Source: CAVRUD01 sp963849635 (lineage in GTDB: Bacteria > Chloroflexota > Chloroflexia > Thermomicrobiales > UBA6265). Taken from it: a stretch of DNA of 64,000 nt. Each line of letters begins with the position of its first letter. Positions within the stretch are counted from its first letter, which is position 1. The translations under genes were made by a program, and so were the position numbers. This document shows positions 1-9,206 of the stretch, one piece after another. The stretch covers positions 1 through 64,000 of the forward strand of contig CAWKIA010000003.1 of the NCBI GenBank assembly GCA_963849635.1. Direction: 5' to 3'. Below the pieces are notes generated by a model. That model was not told the DNA's origin and did no database searches. It saw only the letters and a list, made by a program, of their open reading frames with translations.

Positions 1-270
1 ACGAAGATGCGGTTGGGCTTCTCGGCGTCGCTGCTTCCAAACGTGTCGGCGAAGACGATCGTGGAGCCGTCGGCGCTGATCTCGGGGTTGGCAACGCCGA
101 TGAAGTCATCCCCGACGTCTGTGATCTGGTGGTAGACCAGAAGGTCTGAGTCAGGTGGCTCGGTTTGGGTGATCGCTGATGCCGTGAGGTGCGACATCGT
201 GGTAATGAGGGCAGCGACGACGATGATCGGGGCGACGCGAAAAAGAGATCGGTTCACGAATCGGTACATC
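1..270 (-). CDS. Secreted TolB-like beta-propeller protein, 5' part only
   Basis: The gene runs off the left edge; about 89 N-terminal codons are visible. Start ATG at 270 is preceded by a GGAGGA ribosome site about 5 bases upstream. Residues 1-32 form a signal peptide: basic start (MYRFVNRSLFR), hydrophobic core (PIIVVAALI), then small residues. The mature part reads DLLVYHQITDVGDDF and then NPEISADGSTIVF, the pattern of the WD40-like/PD40 repeat of TolB-type propellers (P-x-I-S-x-D-G-x-x-I-x-F). Function unknown beyond an extracytoplasmic propeller; the rest lies outside the window. Confidence 0.7.
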
Positions 271-528
271 GGAGTCCTCCATTAGAGGTCCTACCGGGCA
301 TGTCGGAGGGGGAAACGCGTGAGGAACTCGAAGGTTCCCTCGAGAAAATCCGAGAACACGAGATTTTAACGTTTTCAGTTTTATCTGTATTCGTCGATTC
401 TACGACGTTTTGCGGTCGTTACTAGTTCCCTAGCTGTCGGAGAACACAGAATTCGGCGACGACTCATCCTCGCGTGCTGGTATGACGCCAGAGCCAGGAC
501 GGCGGACGCAGGGCTTGTCGAAGCGACA

Positions 529-1336
529 TTAGCCGCGACGATACCTGGTCACGGCCAGGGGAAGACAAACGACGAGGATGGCAAACGCCCAGAGGAGTGC
601 GCGCGCGACGAAGTAGGAGGTGGGGTGGCCAAGGAGGGCCTCCGCATTGGGACCGAGCGTGAGGGCGCGAACGGCGTCAACCATGTACGTGATGGGCTCG
701 TGCTCAGCGACGGCGCGCAGACCCCCGGCACGGTTCCGACCGGGACGTATGCGCTGGAAAAAAACGTGAGGGGAAAGACGAGCAGTCCAAATCCCTGAGC
801 GGCCTGGGCATTGCCAGCGAACAGGCCCACCGTGATCAAAAGCCATTCAAAGACATAGCCGAAGAGCACCACAAGGCCGAAGGCGGCGAGACCGTCCAGG
901 ATGGAGCCATGGAGGCGGAAACCAGCAGAAAACCGAGGGCCACCGTCACCCCGAGGCTCCAGATGAGGATGACCGTGTCGGCGAGCGCGCGCCCGGCGAG
1001 GACAGCGCTGCGCGGAATCGGCAGGGAGCGGAGGCGGTCGATGAAGCCCTGTTGGAGGTCTTCGGCCACGGCGACGGCGGCGCCAATGCCGGCGAAGAGG
1101 ACGCCGGTCGTGACGAATCCGGGGATGAGGTAGTTGACGTAGCGGATGCCGTCGGGCTGGATAGCGCCGCCGAAGACGTAGCGGTAGACCAGCATGAATC
1201 CGGCCATCTGGATGGTGCCGAGGACGAGAAGCTGCGGGGTACGCAGGTACCGGAGGAGCGCGCGGCGGGCGACTGTCCAGGTGCTGGTGGCGAGCGGAGT
1301 CGTGCGGCGATTGAGGGTGGATGAGGCGGCGACCAT
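529..1336 (-). pseudogene. ABC-2 type efflux permease (DrrB-like), frameshifted
   Basis: Membrane subunit of a drug-efflux ABC pair; partner of the ATPase that ends at 1501. ATG at 1336 (AAAGGA ribosome site) opens MVAASSTLNRR, followed by the family pattern TVARRALLRYLRTPQLLVLG and several hydrophobic segments. The frame must change near 915 (to reach LDGLAAFGLVVLFGYVFEW) and again near 725 (to reach AVAEHEPITYMVDAVRAL, a typical ABC-2 C-terminal motif) before the stop at 529. With both shifts repaired the protein is about 268 residues, normal for the family, so the lesions are recent or technical. Confidence 0.75.
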
Positions 1337-1387
1337 GGGGAGTCCTTTCGGCTGTCTGCGTCCAAGAAGGGGAAATCCATCTGGTAG

Positions 1388-1463
1388 GGGTAGGGCTTGC
1401 CCTGCCCGGCTCCCAGCGCAAACGTCGGGTTCGGGTACATGGGCAGGGAAAGCCCTGCCCTTT
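1388..1463. repeat. REP-like inverted repeat between ABC ATPase and permease genes
   Basis: AGGGCTTGCCCTGCCC near 1389 is answered by GGGCAGGGAAAGCCCT near 1441, a 16-bp inverted pair with one mismatch separated by about 35 bases. It lies in the 164-base gap between the two efflux genes and could form a hairpin in their shared transcript. Confidence 0.6.
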
Positions 1464-1500
1464 CGAGGCAAACGTGCTGATAGACGAACCCGGAGGATCG

Positions 1501-2445
1501 CTATACGGCGGCGGGTTGGCCGGTGAGGGCGAGAAAGACCTCGTCCAGAGTGGGTTGGCGGAGGGCGATGTCTTCGACATCGATGGCGGCATCCTGGAGG
1601 GCGCGCATCGCGGTCATGAGGTCATCGCCGCCAGCGTCGACGCCAAGGCTGATGCGGCGGGTTGCTTCGTCGATCTGACACTCGCCCCGATGAAGGTGGC
1701 CGAGCGCGGTGGCGACTTTGGGCAGGTCGTCGCGCCGGCGGGCGTGGATTTCGATCACGCTGCCGCCGATGCGGCGCTTGAGTTCGGCGGGCGCGCCGGA
1801 CGCGACCGTGCGCCCGTGGTCGATGATGACGATGCGGTTGGCGAGGTGGTCGGCTTCGTCAAGGTATTGAGTGGTGAGGAGGACGTCGGTGCCGGCCTCG
1901 ACGAGGGCGCGAATCGCGTCCCACAACTCGATCCGGCTGCGGGGATCGAGTCCGGTGGTCGGCTCGTCGAGGAGGAGCAAGCGAGGTGTGCCGACAAGGC
2001 TGGCGCCGAGGTCGAGCCGGCGGCGCAGCCCGCCGGAGTAGGTCCGGACGAGGCGGTCGGCGACGTCGATCAGGCCGAGTTGATCGAGAACGGCGGCGGC
2101 GCTTGCCCGGGCGCACCGGCGGTCCTGGCCGATGAGGCGGGCGACCATCTCCAGATTTTCACGACCCGTCATGGCTGGCTCGACGGCGGCGAACTGACCT
2201 GCGAGGCCGATCAGGCGGCGAACGGCATCCGCATCGCGGCGTACGTCGTGGCCGAAGACGGTGAGTGTGCCACCGTCGAGGCGAAGCAGGGTGGCGATGG
2301 CGCGCACAAAGGTGGACTTGCCGGCGCCGTTCGGTCCAAGGATGGCGAGGACCTGACCGCTCTCGGCGACGAGGTCCAGTCCGTCCAGGGCACGGGTTTT
2401 GCCGAATCGCTTCTCGAGACTGTGTGCTTCGATCATGCTGGTCAT
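1501..2445 (-). CDS. Drug-efflux ABC transporter ATP-binding protein (DrrA family)
   Basis: Energises export by the neighbouring ABC-2 permease. Chosen start ATG at 2445 (MTSMIEAHSLEKRFG) has AGGAGG 11 bases upstream and gives 314 residues, usual for DrrA; an ATG at 2499 overlapping the PadR gene end is an alternative. Walker A GPNGAGKST, Q-loop region GLAGQFAAVEPAMTG, signature YSGGLRRRLD, Walker B LLLLDEPTTGLD and the switch region TTQYLDEAD are all present. The C-terminal part after residue 230 (VASGAPAELKRRIG and onward) is the DrrA-type extension. It follows the PadR gene by 40 bases, so it is likely co-transcribed and PadR-controlled. Confidence 0.9.
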   Translation of the reverse strand: MTSMIEAHSLEKRFGKTRALDGLDLVAESGQVLAILGPNGAGKSTFVRAIATLLRLDGGTLTVFGHDVRRDADAVRRLIGLAGQFAAVEPAMTGRENLEMVARLIGQDRRCARASAAAVLDQLGLIDVADRLVRTYSGGLRRRLDLGASLVGTPRLLLLDEPTTGLDPRSRIELWDAIRALVEAGTDVLLTTQYLDEADHLANRIVIIDHGRTVASGAPAELKRRIGGSVIEIHARRRDDLPKVATALGHLHRGECQIDEATRRISLGVDAGGDDLMTAMRALQDAAIDVEDIALRQPTLDEVFLALTGQPAAV

Positions 2446-2485
2446 CGCGATGATGTCCTCCTGAAGTGGCGGAACAGGCGGTCGG

Positions 2486-3127
2486 TCAGGATTCGTCATC
2501 CTGGCCGGGGGGTGGGATGTGGGCGGTGGAGAATGCGCGCAGCCATTCCTCGGTCCAGGTGAGCCGTCCCTGGCGCAGGTCTGCGATGACGCCGCGCACC
2601 CAGTTGAGCTCGGCGGCGAGGATCGCGCGGCGGTACTCCTCTTCGAGAAGGAAGAGGCGAGGCAAATCGGGATTGGCGGCGAGCTCCGACTCTGTGCGGT
2701 CCAGTTGGGCCGCGAGCCGGTCGGCGCGAACCTCGAGTTGCTCTCTGGCATCGTCAGGAGTGAGACCAAAGAGGATGGAGATCGCGGCGATGAAGTCGGG
2801 GTAGTCGTCATTGCTGGAGCGCAGCGTCTGGCGCAGCCAGTCGTGGGCGGCATCGCGGCCCGCGGGGGTTATCGCGTAGACGATGCGGTCGGGGTGGCTC
2901 TCGGTCTTGACGGTCTCGTGCACCGCGACGAGTCCGAGGCGGACGAGGCGATCGATCGTTTGATAGAGGCTGGCCCGGGCTCTGACGTTGACGACACGGT
3001 GCTTGCCGTAGGCCTCGATCAGCTTTTGCAAGCCGTAAACATGCAATGGCTGCTCCATCAGCAGCCAGAGGATGATGAGGCCAAGCGATGAAGGTTGTGA
3101 CGACTTTCTGGGTGTGGCACTGCTCAT
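2486..3127 (-). CDS. PadR family transcriptional regulator
   Basis: Repressor of drug-responsive genes. The N-terminal winged helix spans roughly residues 13-95 (LGLIILWLLMEQPLHVYGLQ, then ASLYQTIDRLVRLGLV and the wing ESHPDRIVYAITPAG) and is followed by a helical dimerisation part characteristic of the Vir C-terminal domain. I place the start at ATG 3127; an upstream TTG at 3163 stays in frame but coincides with a -35 element. It heads the set PadR, ABC ATPase, ABC permease, the common arrangement in which PadR represses an efflux pump. Confidence 0.88.
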   Translation of the reverse strand: MSSATPRKSSQPSSLGLIILWLLMEQPLHVYGLQKLIEAYGKHRVVNVRARASLYQTIDRLVRLGLVAVHETVKTESHPDRIVYAITPAGRDAAHDWLRQTLRSSNDDYPDFIAAISILFGLTPDDAREQLEVRADRLAAQLDRTESELAANPDLPRLFLLEEEYRRAILAAELNWVRGVIADLRQGRLTWTEEWLRAFSTAHIPPPGQDDES

Positions 3128-3163
3128 AGAAATGACAATACTAGAAATACTATTACTAGTCAA
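3128..3163 (-). promoter_or_regulatory. Promoter with overlapping inverted-repeat operator for the PadR-efflux operon
   Basis: On the minus strand TTGACT (3163-3158) is followed by exactly 17 bases and TATTGT (3140-3135), a good sigma-70 promoter. The A of the PadR ATG (3127) is about 8 bases past the -10, so the transcript may be leaderless; no Shine-Dalgarno is visible. AATAGTATTTCTAGTATT (3154-3137) is an imperfect inverted repeat with 7-base arms differing at one position, lying across spacer and -10, where a bound repressor would block transcription. Autoregulation by PadR is inferred. Confidence 0.6.
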
Positions 3164-3176
3164 GACCTGTGGCTGG

Positions 3177-4457
3177 TTACCGGCGGTGGTTGCGTCGCTG
3201 TAACCTGCTGCGGGTCCGGATCAACAGGAGAAAGATCAGGAGGGCGGAGGTCGCGGCGGTTGCGACCACAATGGCCATTGGCACGGCGGTGTCCTCGCCA
3301 GCGATGCCGACCAGGGGGGCGGCGGTCGCGCCGATCGCGTATTGCAGCAGGCCGATCAAAGCGGAGGCGCTACCGGCGGTATGCGGGTGATCGGCGAGGG
3401 CAAGAGCCGTCGAGTTGGGCAGGATAAAGCCGAGGCTGGCGACCAAGACGACCAGGGCCGGGACGATCCCGGCCAGCCCGACGCCGCCACTGCCGCCGAT
3501 CACGACCATGAGCAGAAAGGCGATGCCGCCGCTCGCCATGCCGCTCAGGCCGAAGCGGAGCAGCGTCTTCGGAGCGACCCGGCCGACGAGGCGGCCATTG
3601 ATCTGGCCGCAGGTAACGTATCCCGCCGCGTTCGATGCGAAGATGAAGCTGAATTTTTGTTGTGAGACCCCATAGATCTCCTGGAGCACGAACGGTGATC
3701 CGGAGATGTAGGAGAAAAGCGCAGCGGAGGCCAACCCGCCGGAGAGTGCGTACCCGACAAAGCTTCTGTCGGTCGCCAATCGCCGAAAGGTGCGCAAGAT
3801 GGAGCGGGCACCGGCCGACTGGCGGTGTTCGGGCTGGTGGGTCTCGCTCAAGAAGGTAGCAGTGGCGATGACGAGCGCAGTGCCGATCAGCGCTAGCGTG
3901 ACGAAGACGCCACGCCAGGAGACCACGCGCAGGAGCTGGCCGCCGAGGAGTGGAGCCAGGATCGGGGCGAGACCGCTGACGAGGACGAGCAAGGAAAAGA
4001 ATCGGGCCGCGGCCGCGCCGCTATGGAGATCGCGCACGACCGATCGGGCGATGACGATGCCCGCTGCTCCGGCGAATCCCTGGACGAACCGGAAGGCGAT
4101 CAGAGCTTGGATCGTGGGCGCGACTGCGCAGAGCAGCGACGCTACTGCGTACAGCCCCACACCGAGCATCAGGGGGCGACGGCGACCGAACGCATCGCTC
4201 ATCGGGCCGGCGAGGAGTTGCCCGGTGGCAAGGCCAAGGAGGCAGGCGCTGAGGGTAAGCTGTGTCTGCGACGCGCCGACGCCAAAGTCGGCGCGAAGTT
4301 CCGGCAACCCCGGGAGGTACATGTCGATCGAGAGGGGACCGAAGGCGCTCAGCGCGCCGACGAGGAGGATCAACGTCCGTTGTGAGGGTAGTGCGGACGG
4401 GTGTGCCAGAGGGGAAGGTGGGACCGGAATCGCCAGGTTCGAGACAGGGGACGTCAC
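3177..4457 (-). CDS. Bcr/CflA family multidrug MFS transporter
   Basis: Twelve-helix proton-driven drug exporter. Start GTG at 4457 has AGGAG six bases upstream; a GTG at 4481 is in frame. The first helix carries the family-specific stretch LSAFGPLSIDMYLPGLPEL. The MFS loop 2-3 motif appears as GPMSDAFGRRRPL and motif C-like glycine/proline residues occur in LVLVSGLAPILAPLLGG. About 426 residues, intact. Same direction as the PadR-ABC efflux genes but separated from them by the PadR promoter, so probably an independent transcript. Confidence 0.9.
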   Translation of the reverse strand: MTSPVSNLAIPVPPSPLAHPSALPSQRTLILLVGALSAFGPLSIDMYLPGLPELRADFGVGASQTQLTLSACLLGLATGQLLAGPMSDAFGRRRPLMLGVGLYAVASLLCAVAPTIQALIAFRFVQGFAGAAGIVIARSVVRDLHSGAAAARFFSLLVLVSGLAPILAPLLGGQLLRVVSWRGVFVTLALIGTALVIATATFLSETHQPEHRQSAGARSILRTFRRLATDRSFVGYALSGGLASAALFSYISGSPFVLQEIYGVSQQKFSFIFASNAAGYVTCGQINGRLVGRVAPKTLLRFGLSGMASGGIAFLLMVVIGGSGGVGLAGIVPALVVLVASLGFILPNSTALALADHPHTAGSASALIGLLQYAIGATAAPLVGIAGEDTAVPMAIVVATAATSALLIFLLLIRTRSRLQRRNHRR

Positions 4458-4617
4458 GGCGGCTCCTGGGCTGGCTGGCACATAAGCTCGTTGGGACTAG
4501 GATGCATGGGAGGTCGTCTATTTGGCAACTCAGCCAGTATGCGCCTGCCATGCGATGAATAGTCTGCCGAGGTGTTCTCAGTGATGACGCCAATAGGCGG
4601 TGGAAGGGAACGACCGA

Positions 4618-6063
4618 GTGCTGGATCTGATGATCTCTGGCGGAACGGTGATCGCGATGGACCCGGGGCGACGTGTGTTCCGGGGCGGATCAGTTGGGAT
4701 CGATGACGATCGGATCGCCTGGATCGGGCAATCCGGGCAGGAGCCTCCGGCCGCTCGGCGTACAGTTGACGCAACGGGCCACTACGTTCTGCCGGGGATC
4801 GTCGATACGCACGGACATGCGGGCCACTCCATGACGCGCGGCCTCGGCGAGGGGCGACCAGAGGTCGGGACGGCGGCGGAACCAGGCTGGGGAGATATCG
4901 TCGGCGCGATCTACTTCCACGCCTCGGATGAGGAGTTTTGGCGGGCGGAGAGCAGGCTATCCGCGCTCGAGCGCCTCAAGTTTGGAGTGACGACCTCGGT
5001 TTCGATGACCGGATCGTCGCCGCGGGTGGATGACCCCCGCTACGCGCTCGCGGCCGCCAGCGGCTACGACGATCTGGGCTTGCGCCATATCGCTGCTGCC
5101 GGACCACCGAGCGGTCCCTGGCCCAGGTCGTACACCGATTGGTCTGGCGCCGGTGGGCCACGTGAGGTGTCCGTGGACCTGGACCGGGCGTTGGCCGTCA
5201 CCGAGGAGTGCATTCAGGCGTTCGCACCGGTGCGGGAGCGGACCGGCGGCCGGATTTCCTTCTTTGTCGGGCCTGCGGCGGTCTCCCCGAGCGTTGATGC
5301 GGGTGATCCGGTCGCCCGGGCGCAGGTCAGCGGGGTGAAGCGCCTGGTCGAGCGATACGGTGTTGGATTCCACTCCCATGCCTACCGGGGTATGGTGCGG
5401 GCCGCGTTCGCGATCGAGCCGGAGTTGCTCGGACCACATGCCACCCTCGCCCACTGTGCCGGCATCGAACCCGACGAGATCGAGATTCTGGCCAGAACAG
5501 GAACCTCGGCCAGCCACGGGCCATTGACCCACGCCTACGTCCTCGACCGGTTCGCGGTGATCGATGCGCTGGAGGCCGGGGTCAACGTCGTCGTGTCGAC
5601 CGACGGCTCATCGCCGGATAGAAACTTTGACTTGATCGACCAGGCACGCATCGCGGCGCAATTACAGCGGGCGCACTACGCCGACAGCGCGGTGCTCCCG
5701 GCCGGCAAGTTACTGGGGATGATCACGATCGACGCGGCCCGGGCGTTGGGCCTGGAGCGAGAGATCGGCTCGATCGAGGTCGGGAAGCGGGCGGATGTGA
5801 TCCTGCTCAATGCGCGTCAGGCACACCTAGCGCCAGATTTCACGGCGCCGCTGCGCGTGATCGGCCACGCCGGCGGCCACGATGTCGACACCGTGATCGT
5901 CGATGGCAGGATCCTGATGGAGAACCGGGAGGTCGTCGGGATCGACGAAGGCGCGATTCTCGATCGGGCCGAGGCGGCGTTTGCCGCGACGTGGGAGCGT
6001 GCCGGATTTGGCGATCCAAATGCCCTGCATCCCGATACCTGGACGGCGGTACGGTACTCCTGA
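4618..6063 (+). CDS. Amidohydrolase of the MtaD/TrzA chlorohydrolase-deaminase type
   Basis: Metal-dependent hydrolase, probably deaminating a cyclic amidine or purine-like substrate. Small N-terminal beta domain (LMISGGTVIAMDPGRRVF), then the TIM barrel: DTHGHAGHSM gives the H-x-H pair, GFHSHAYRG the third histidine, TLAHCAGIEPDE the fourth, STDGSSPDRNFDL the catalytic aspartate. C-terminal beta return is IGSIEVGKRADVILL. About 481 residues. GTG 4618 is chosen from the alignment-like start LDLMISGG; GTG 4600 is in frame. The substrate cannot be named: the HGHAGHS motif differs from classic MtaD (HTHxP..) and the neighbours give no hint. Confidence 0.8.
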   Translation: MLDLMISGGTVIAMDPGRRVFRGGSVGIDDDRIAWIGQSGQEPPAARRTVDATGHYVLPGIVDTHGHAGHSMTRGLGEGRPEVGTAAEPGWGDIVGAIYFHASDEEFWRAESRLSALERLKFGVTTSVSMTGSSPRVDDPRYALAAASGYDDLGLRHIAAAGPPSGPWPRSYTDWSGAGGPREVSVDLDRALAVTEECIQAFAPVRERTGGRISFFVGPAAVSPSVDAGDPVARAQVSGVKRLVERYGVGFHSHAYRGMVRAAFAIEPELLGPHATLAHCAGIEPDEIEILARTGTSASHGPLTHAYVLDRFAVIDALEAGVNVVVSTDGSSPDRNFDLIDQARIAAQLQRAHYADSAVLPAGKLLGMITIDAARALGLEREIGSIEVGKRADVILLNARQAHLAPDFTAPLRVIGHAGGHDVDTVIVDGRILMENREVVGIDEGAILDRAEAAFAATWERAGFGDPNALHPDTWTAVRYS

Positions 6064-6177
6064 ATCTGCCGTACAGTACACTCCGGGTCAACTATGGCGT
6101 GACCGTAGAATCCGAAGGACGGGTTCGTCGCCGGCTGGGGCGGCGGATTCGGATGCTGGATGACCGGGAGGGATGTC

Positions 6178-7344
6178 GTGACTGACAGTCTGGCATGGGG
6201 GGAGACGGGCGAGGTGTCCGGCGAATCAGACGGCGATCTCAGGGCCCGGCTCGCGCTGGCGGAGGAGCGTCTGGACTTTTACGCATCGTTCGACCGGTTG
6301 ATCCAGGACAACGTCGCCCAGGCAAGCCGCCTCATGCGCGACGCGCTTGAGCTGCGCGAGCGGACGCAATCAGAGCTTGATCTGGCCAAGGCTCAGGCCG
6401 AGGAGCGGTTTACCGCCGAGCGCAGCCGCAACCGGCTTGAACTGGAAGCCGTGCACGCCGACTTGATCGCGTTGCAGGCGACAGCTGCCAGCATGGCCCG
6501 CCGGGTTGCGGCCACGATCGGGGCGATGAACTCGGCGGAAGACCTCATTGCCGCCGGCTCCCGCCCGGCGCTCTCCACGGCGGTCACCGCGTCCGCGGTT
6601 GCGGGATCGACCGGGACGGTTCTGGCAGTGGACGACGGGGCAGCGGTCGGCGAGGCCGACGAAGCCGAGGATGCCACCGCGGCGCTGGCGACCGAGACAG
6701 CCGGTGTTCCGGCGGAAAGCAATGGCGCCGAGGAAGGCCTTGACGAACCGCTGGCCGTCGAGGTGGAGATGGCGTCACTCGGGGCCGGCGATCTGCCGCC
6801 GGCCACCGAGACGTTGCCAGTCGATAGCCCAACAGAGGAGGGCCCCGGCGACGAGGCGGCGGGGTTTTCAACCGGAGAGGTTGAACCCGAGTCTGGAACA
6901 GTTGAACCAGTCGCGGCAGCCGCACCCGCTGTCGATGCACCAGCCGAGCCCGATCAAATGGTGGCGAATGTTACTGCCCAGCCGGAAGCCGAGGCCGCGC
7001 CGGCCGTCGAAGCCGAAGCTCCCGCCTCTGTCGAGACTGCTGAAGCGTCTCAGCCGAATGATGCCGAGGAGGGCGGAGGGTCGCGTTCGGTAACAGTGCT
7101 CGTCCACGGTGTGCCCCGCGCGGCGGCGGCGCTGGCGCTCCAGCGTCATCTCCATGGGCTGAGTCAGGTGGAAAGCGTTGAGGCCAGAGAGTACGCTGAG
7201 GGCGTCCTGCGCCTGCACGTGGTCACCGGCGGGCCGCTGGCCCTGGAGGACTTGCAGGGCTGGGATGGCGGTGCCGGCCTGGAGCCGGTGACAGTGACCG
7301 GAGATGTGCTCGAGGTTAAACTTCCCGGGGCTCAGGGATTCTAA
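6178..7344 (+). CDS. Acidic coiled-coil protein with C-terminal ferredoxin-like fold, function unknown
   Basis: GTG at 6178 is preceded by GGGAGG at the right distance; an ATG at 6160 is in frame. Residues about 15-110 are a charged heptad-rich coiled coil (ALAEERLDFYASFDRLIQD, then SELDLAKAQAEERFTAERS). Residues about 120-290 are low-complexity Ala/Glu/Pro/Val and likely disordered. The last 80 residues (VTVLVHGVPRAAAALALQRH, VESVEAREYAEGVLRLHV, LEPVTVTGDVLEVKL) show beta-alpha-beta-beta-alpha-beta periodicity like HMA/ACT domains. No signal peptide or membrane segment. The same frame-coupled layout in related bacteria would suggest a secretion or cell-surface regulatory adaptor, but I do not recognise the family. 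Confidence 0.7.
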   Translation: MTDSLAWGETGEVSGESDGDLRARLALAEERLDFYASFDRLIQDNVAQASRLMRDALELRERTQSELDLAKAQAEERFTAERSRNRLELEAVHADLIALQATAASMARRVAATIGAMNSAEDLIAAGSRPALSTAVTASAVAGSTGTVLAVDDGAAVGEADEAEDATAALATETAGVPAESNGAEEGLDEPLAVEVEMASLGAGDLPPATETLPVDSPTEEGPGDEAAGFSTGEVEPESGTVEPVAAAAPAVDAPAEPDQMVANVTAQPEAEAAPAVEAEAPASVETAEASQPNDAEEGGGSRSVTVLVHGVPRAAAALALQRHLHGLSQVESVEAREYAEGVLRLHVVTGGPLALEDLQGWDGGAGLEPVTVTGDVLEVKLPGAQGF

Positions 7345-8049
7345 AGCGGGTTGCAGCGACGGTGGTGGCTCGTGCCCACAGCCATTCACTGAAGACCCCG
7401 GCAGAACAATATTCCAATCGATGATACCGGCCCCATCGCTGGAGGGTGGAATTTCGTCTGGGCTCAGCGTGACCGGGGGAGTCGGAGGCGCCGTAACAAC
7501 CCGCACTCTTTCGCCGGTCCCCAGATCCACCAAGGCCATAGCCATTGGCGGCAAGAAGTCGAATCTCCAAGCTCGTCCACACTACGTCCCGCCTATCCTA
7601 GAGCCAGACCAAGCTGCTCCTCGAGCTGAATGCTCACTGGTGACGGTGCCATAGGAAATGCGTTGGGGAAGGGAAGGCGTACTCGGTCGCCGTCTCGCAT
7701 CCACGGAACGGACCGCAGATACATTGCAGGTCTCGGTAGTCTGCGCTGCATGTTCGCGGACATGTTCCTCGCCGGCCGAACCGCGGGTACCTGCGTATCC
7801 ACCGTACCATATTAGCAGGGCGAAAATTGCTTCCGGAGGCGTGAATCTTCCCGCTGTGCTTAGCTGATCGGACAAGCGCTGACTGGATGGGTGGGCCGAT
7901 AGGGCTACGACTCTCACGGCCCTCCTAGACGAATGTCCTGTTGTCGAGGGGTGACTCCGTGCGCCAGCATGGGCGTGAACGCGACCACCGAAGAGGCTGT
8001 GGCTGGACACCTCGACTCGGCGGTGTGGTGAACTCAGTGGGAGTGAGGC
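7345..8049. other. 700-base region without a confident gene
   Basis: No intact reading frame with a ribosome site. On the minus strand, pieces in different frames between about 7345 and 7760 read MALVDLGTGERVRVV then TPPVTLSPDEIPPSSDGAG, and further upstream FPNAFPMAPSPVSIQLEEQL. This resembles a decayed secreted or propeller-type gene but needs several frameshifts and stops, so I do not call it. The start of the next gene has GGGAG at 8039. Confidence 0.4.
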
Positions 8050-9065
8050 ATGGGCGGGGCAATGATGCATCGTGGCGCCGTGTGGGCGATCTGTCTGCTG
8101 CTCGCTATTGGAGGCATGGTAGGGGTCGCTCAGGCGGCGCCAAAGTCCAGGTCCCGTGGTGAGCCAGGCTGATTATGCGACCGACGAGCCGTGCATCGAC
8201 GCCGAAGAGGCCGCATTCCTGGGACTGATCAATCAGTATCGGGCCCAGAATGGCCTGGCGGCGCTGCAACTCAGTGGCAAGTTGACCGCGGCCGCGAATT
8301 TCCACTCGTGGGAGATGGCCGAGTACAACTACTTTAGCCATACGTTGCGCAACGGCGTGACCTGGTCGCAGAACATCGCCAACTTCGGCTACACCGCGAA
8401 CACCTACCGGGCGGAGAATATCGCCGCTGGATATCCGACGGCCACTGCAGTCTTCAACGCCTGGAAAAACAGCGCTGGTCACAATGCCAACATGCTCAGC
8501 GCGAACTACACGGTGATCGGCATCGGCCGCTCGTTCGATGTGGACGCGACCTACGACTGGTACTGGACCAATACCTTTGGCGGGCAGGCGCTGAGCAACG
8601 ACGGCACCGCTAACTGCGGCTCGACCCCGAGTCCGAGCCCGAGCCCGAGCCCATCGCCGTCGCCGTCGCCGTCGCCAAGCACCGCCTACACGATCGTCCG
8701 GAGCGTGCGGACGTCTGGCTCCAATAGTTCGGCGCTCGCATACGACAACCGGACCGACACAGCCTGGATTACAGACGCGACGACGCCGAACTACGCCTAC
8801 ATCTACTTCGATCTGGGTTCGACCAAGAACGTCGGCAGCGTGCAATGGATGTGGCTGACCGGCGGTCTGGCCGACGCCTGGAGGATCGAGGTGTCGACGA
8901 ATGGGTCAACTTGGACCCTGGTCGCGAATCGGGGCAACCAGCAGGCAGGGAGTATTCACCACCCAGACCGTCGGACGACAGGCCCGGTATGTGCGGTTCT
9001 ACTTCACCAATCCGAACCGTGACGCCCAATTGGGATCCGTAGCGGAGGTCAAGATTCTGCCGTAA
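8050..9065 (+). pseudogene. Secreted CAP-domain protein with discoidin C-terminus, frameshifted
   Basis: ATG 8050 follows GGGAG (8039-8043) and encodes a signal peptide (MHRGAVWAICLLLAIGGMVG, then AQAA). A frame change near 8135-8156 leads into the SCP/CAP domain: FLGLINQYRAQNGL, NFHSWEMAEYNYFSHT, AENIAAGY, WKNSAGHNANMLSANYTVIG, which carries the two conserved CAP histidines and glutamates. A Ser-Pro repeat linker (about 8622-8685) follows, then an F5/8 type C (discoidin) carbohydrate-binding domain: AYDNRTDTAWIT, YIYFDLGSTKNVGSVQW, WRIEVSTNGSTW. A second shift near 8952 is needed to reach ARYVRFYFTN and the stop at 9063-9065. Likely a surface or secreted glycan-binding protein. Confidence 0.75.
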
Positions 9066-9206
9066 CAGGCGGAGTCCGCGATTTCGTCTCGCAATCAAGA
9101 TTGAGGAGGTTCGGGCCGGCGGAGCAATCCGCCGGCCCGGTCCGTTTTCCGCTGGGCGCGTATGATCCCGCCGGTGTGCCGATCGAGGTGGGCGGGAGGG
9201 TCTGGG

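Noticed and set aside
1321..2562. 413-residue plus-strand open frame
   Set aside because: Lies antisense to the ABC ATPase, whose Walker motifs are unambiguous; GC-rich third positions create such mirror frames.
7316..8070. Several minus-strand frames with partly protein-like sequence
   Set aside because: Plausible fragments are in different frames with stops between them and no start or ribosome site; kept only as a possible decayed gene.
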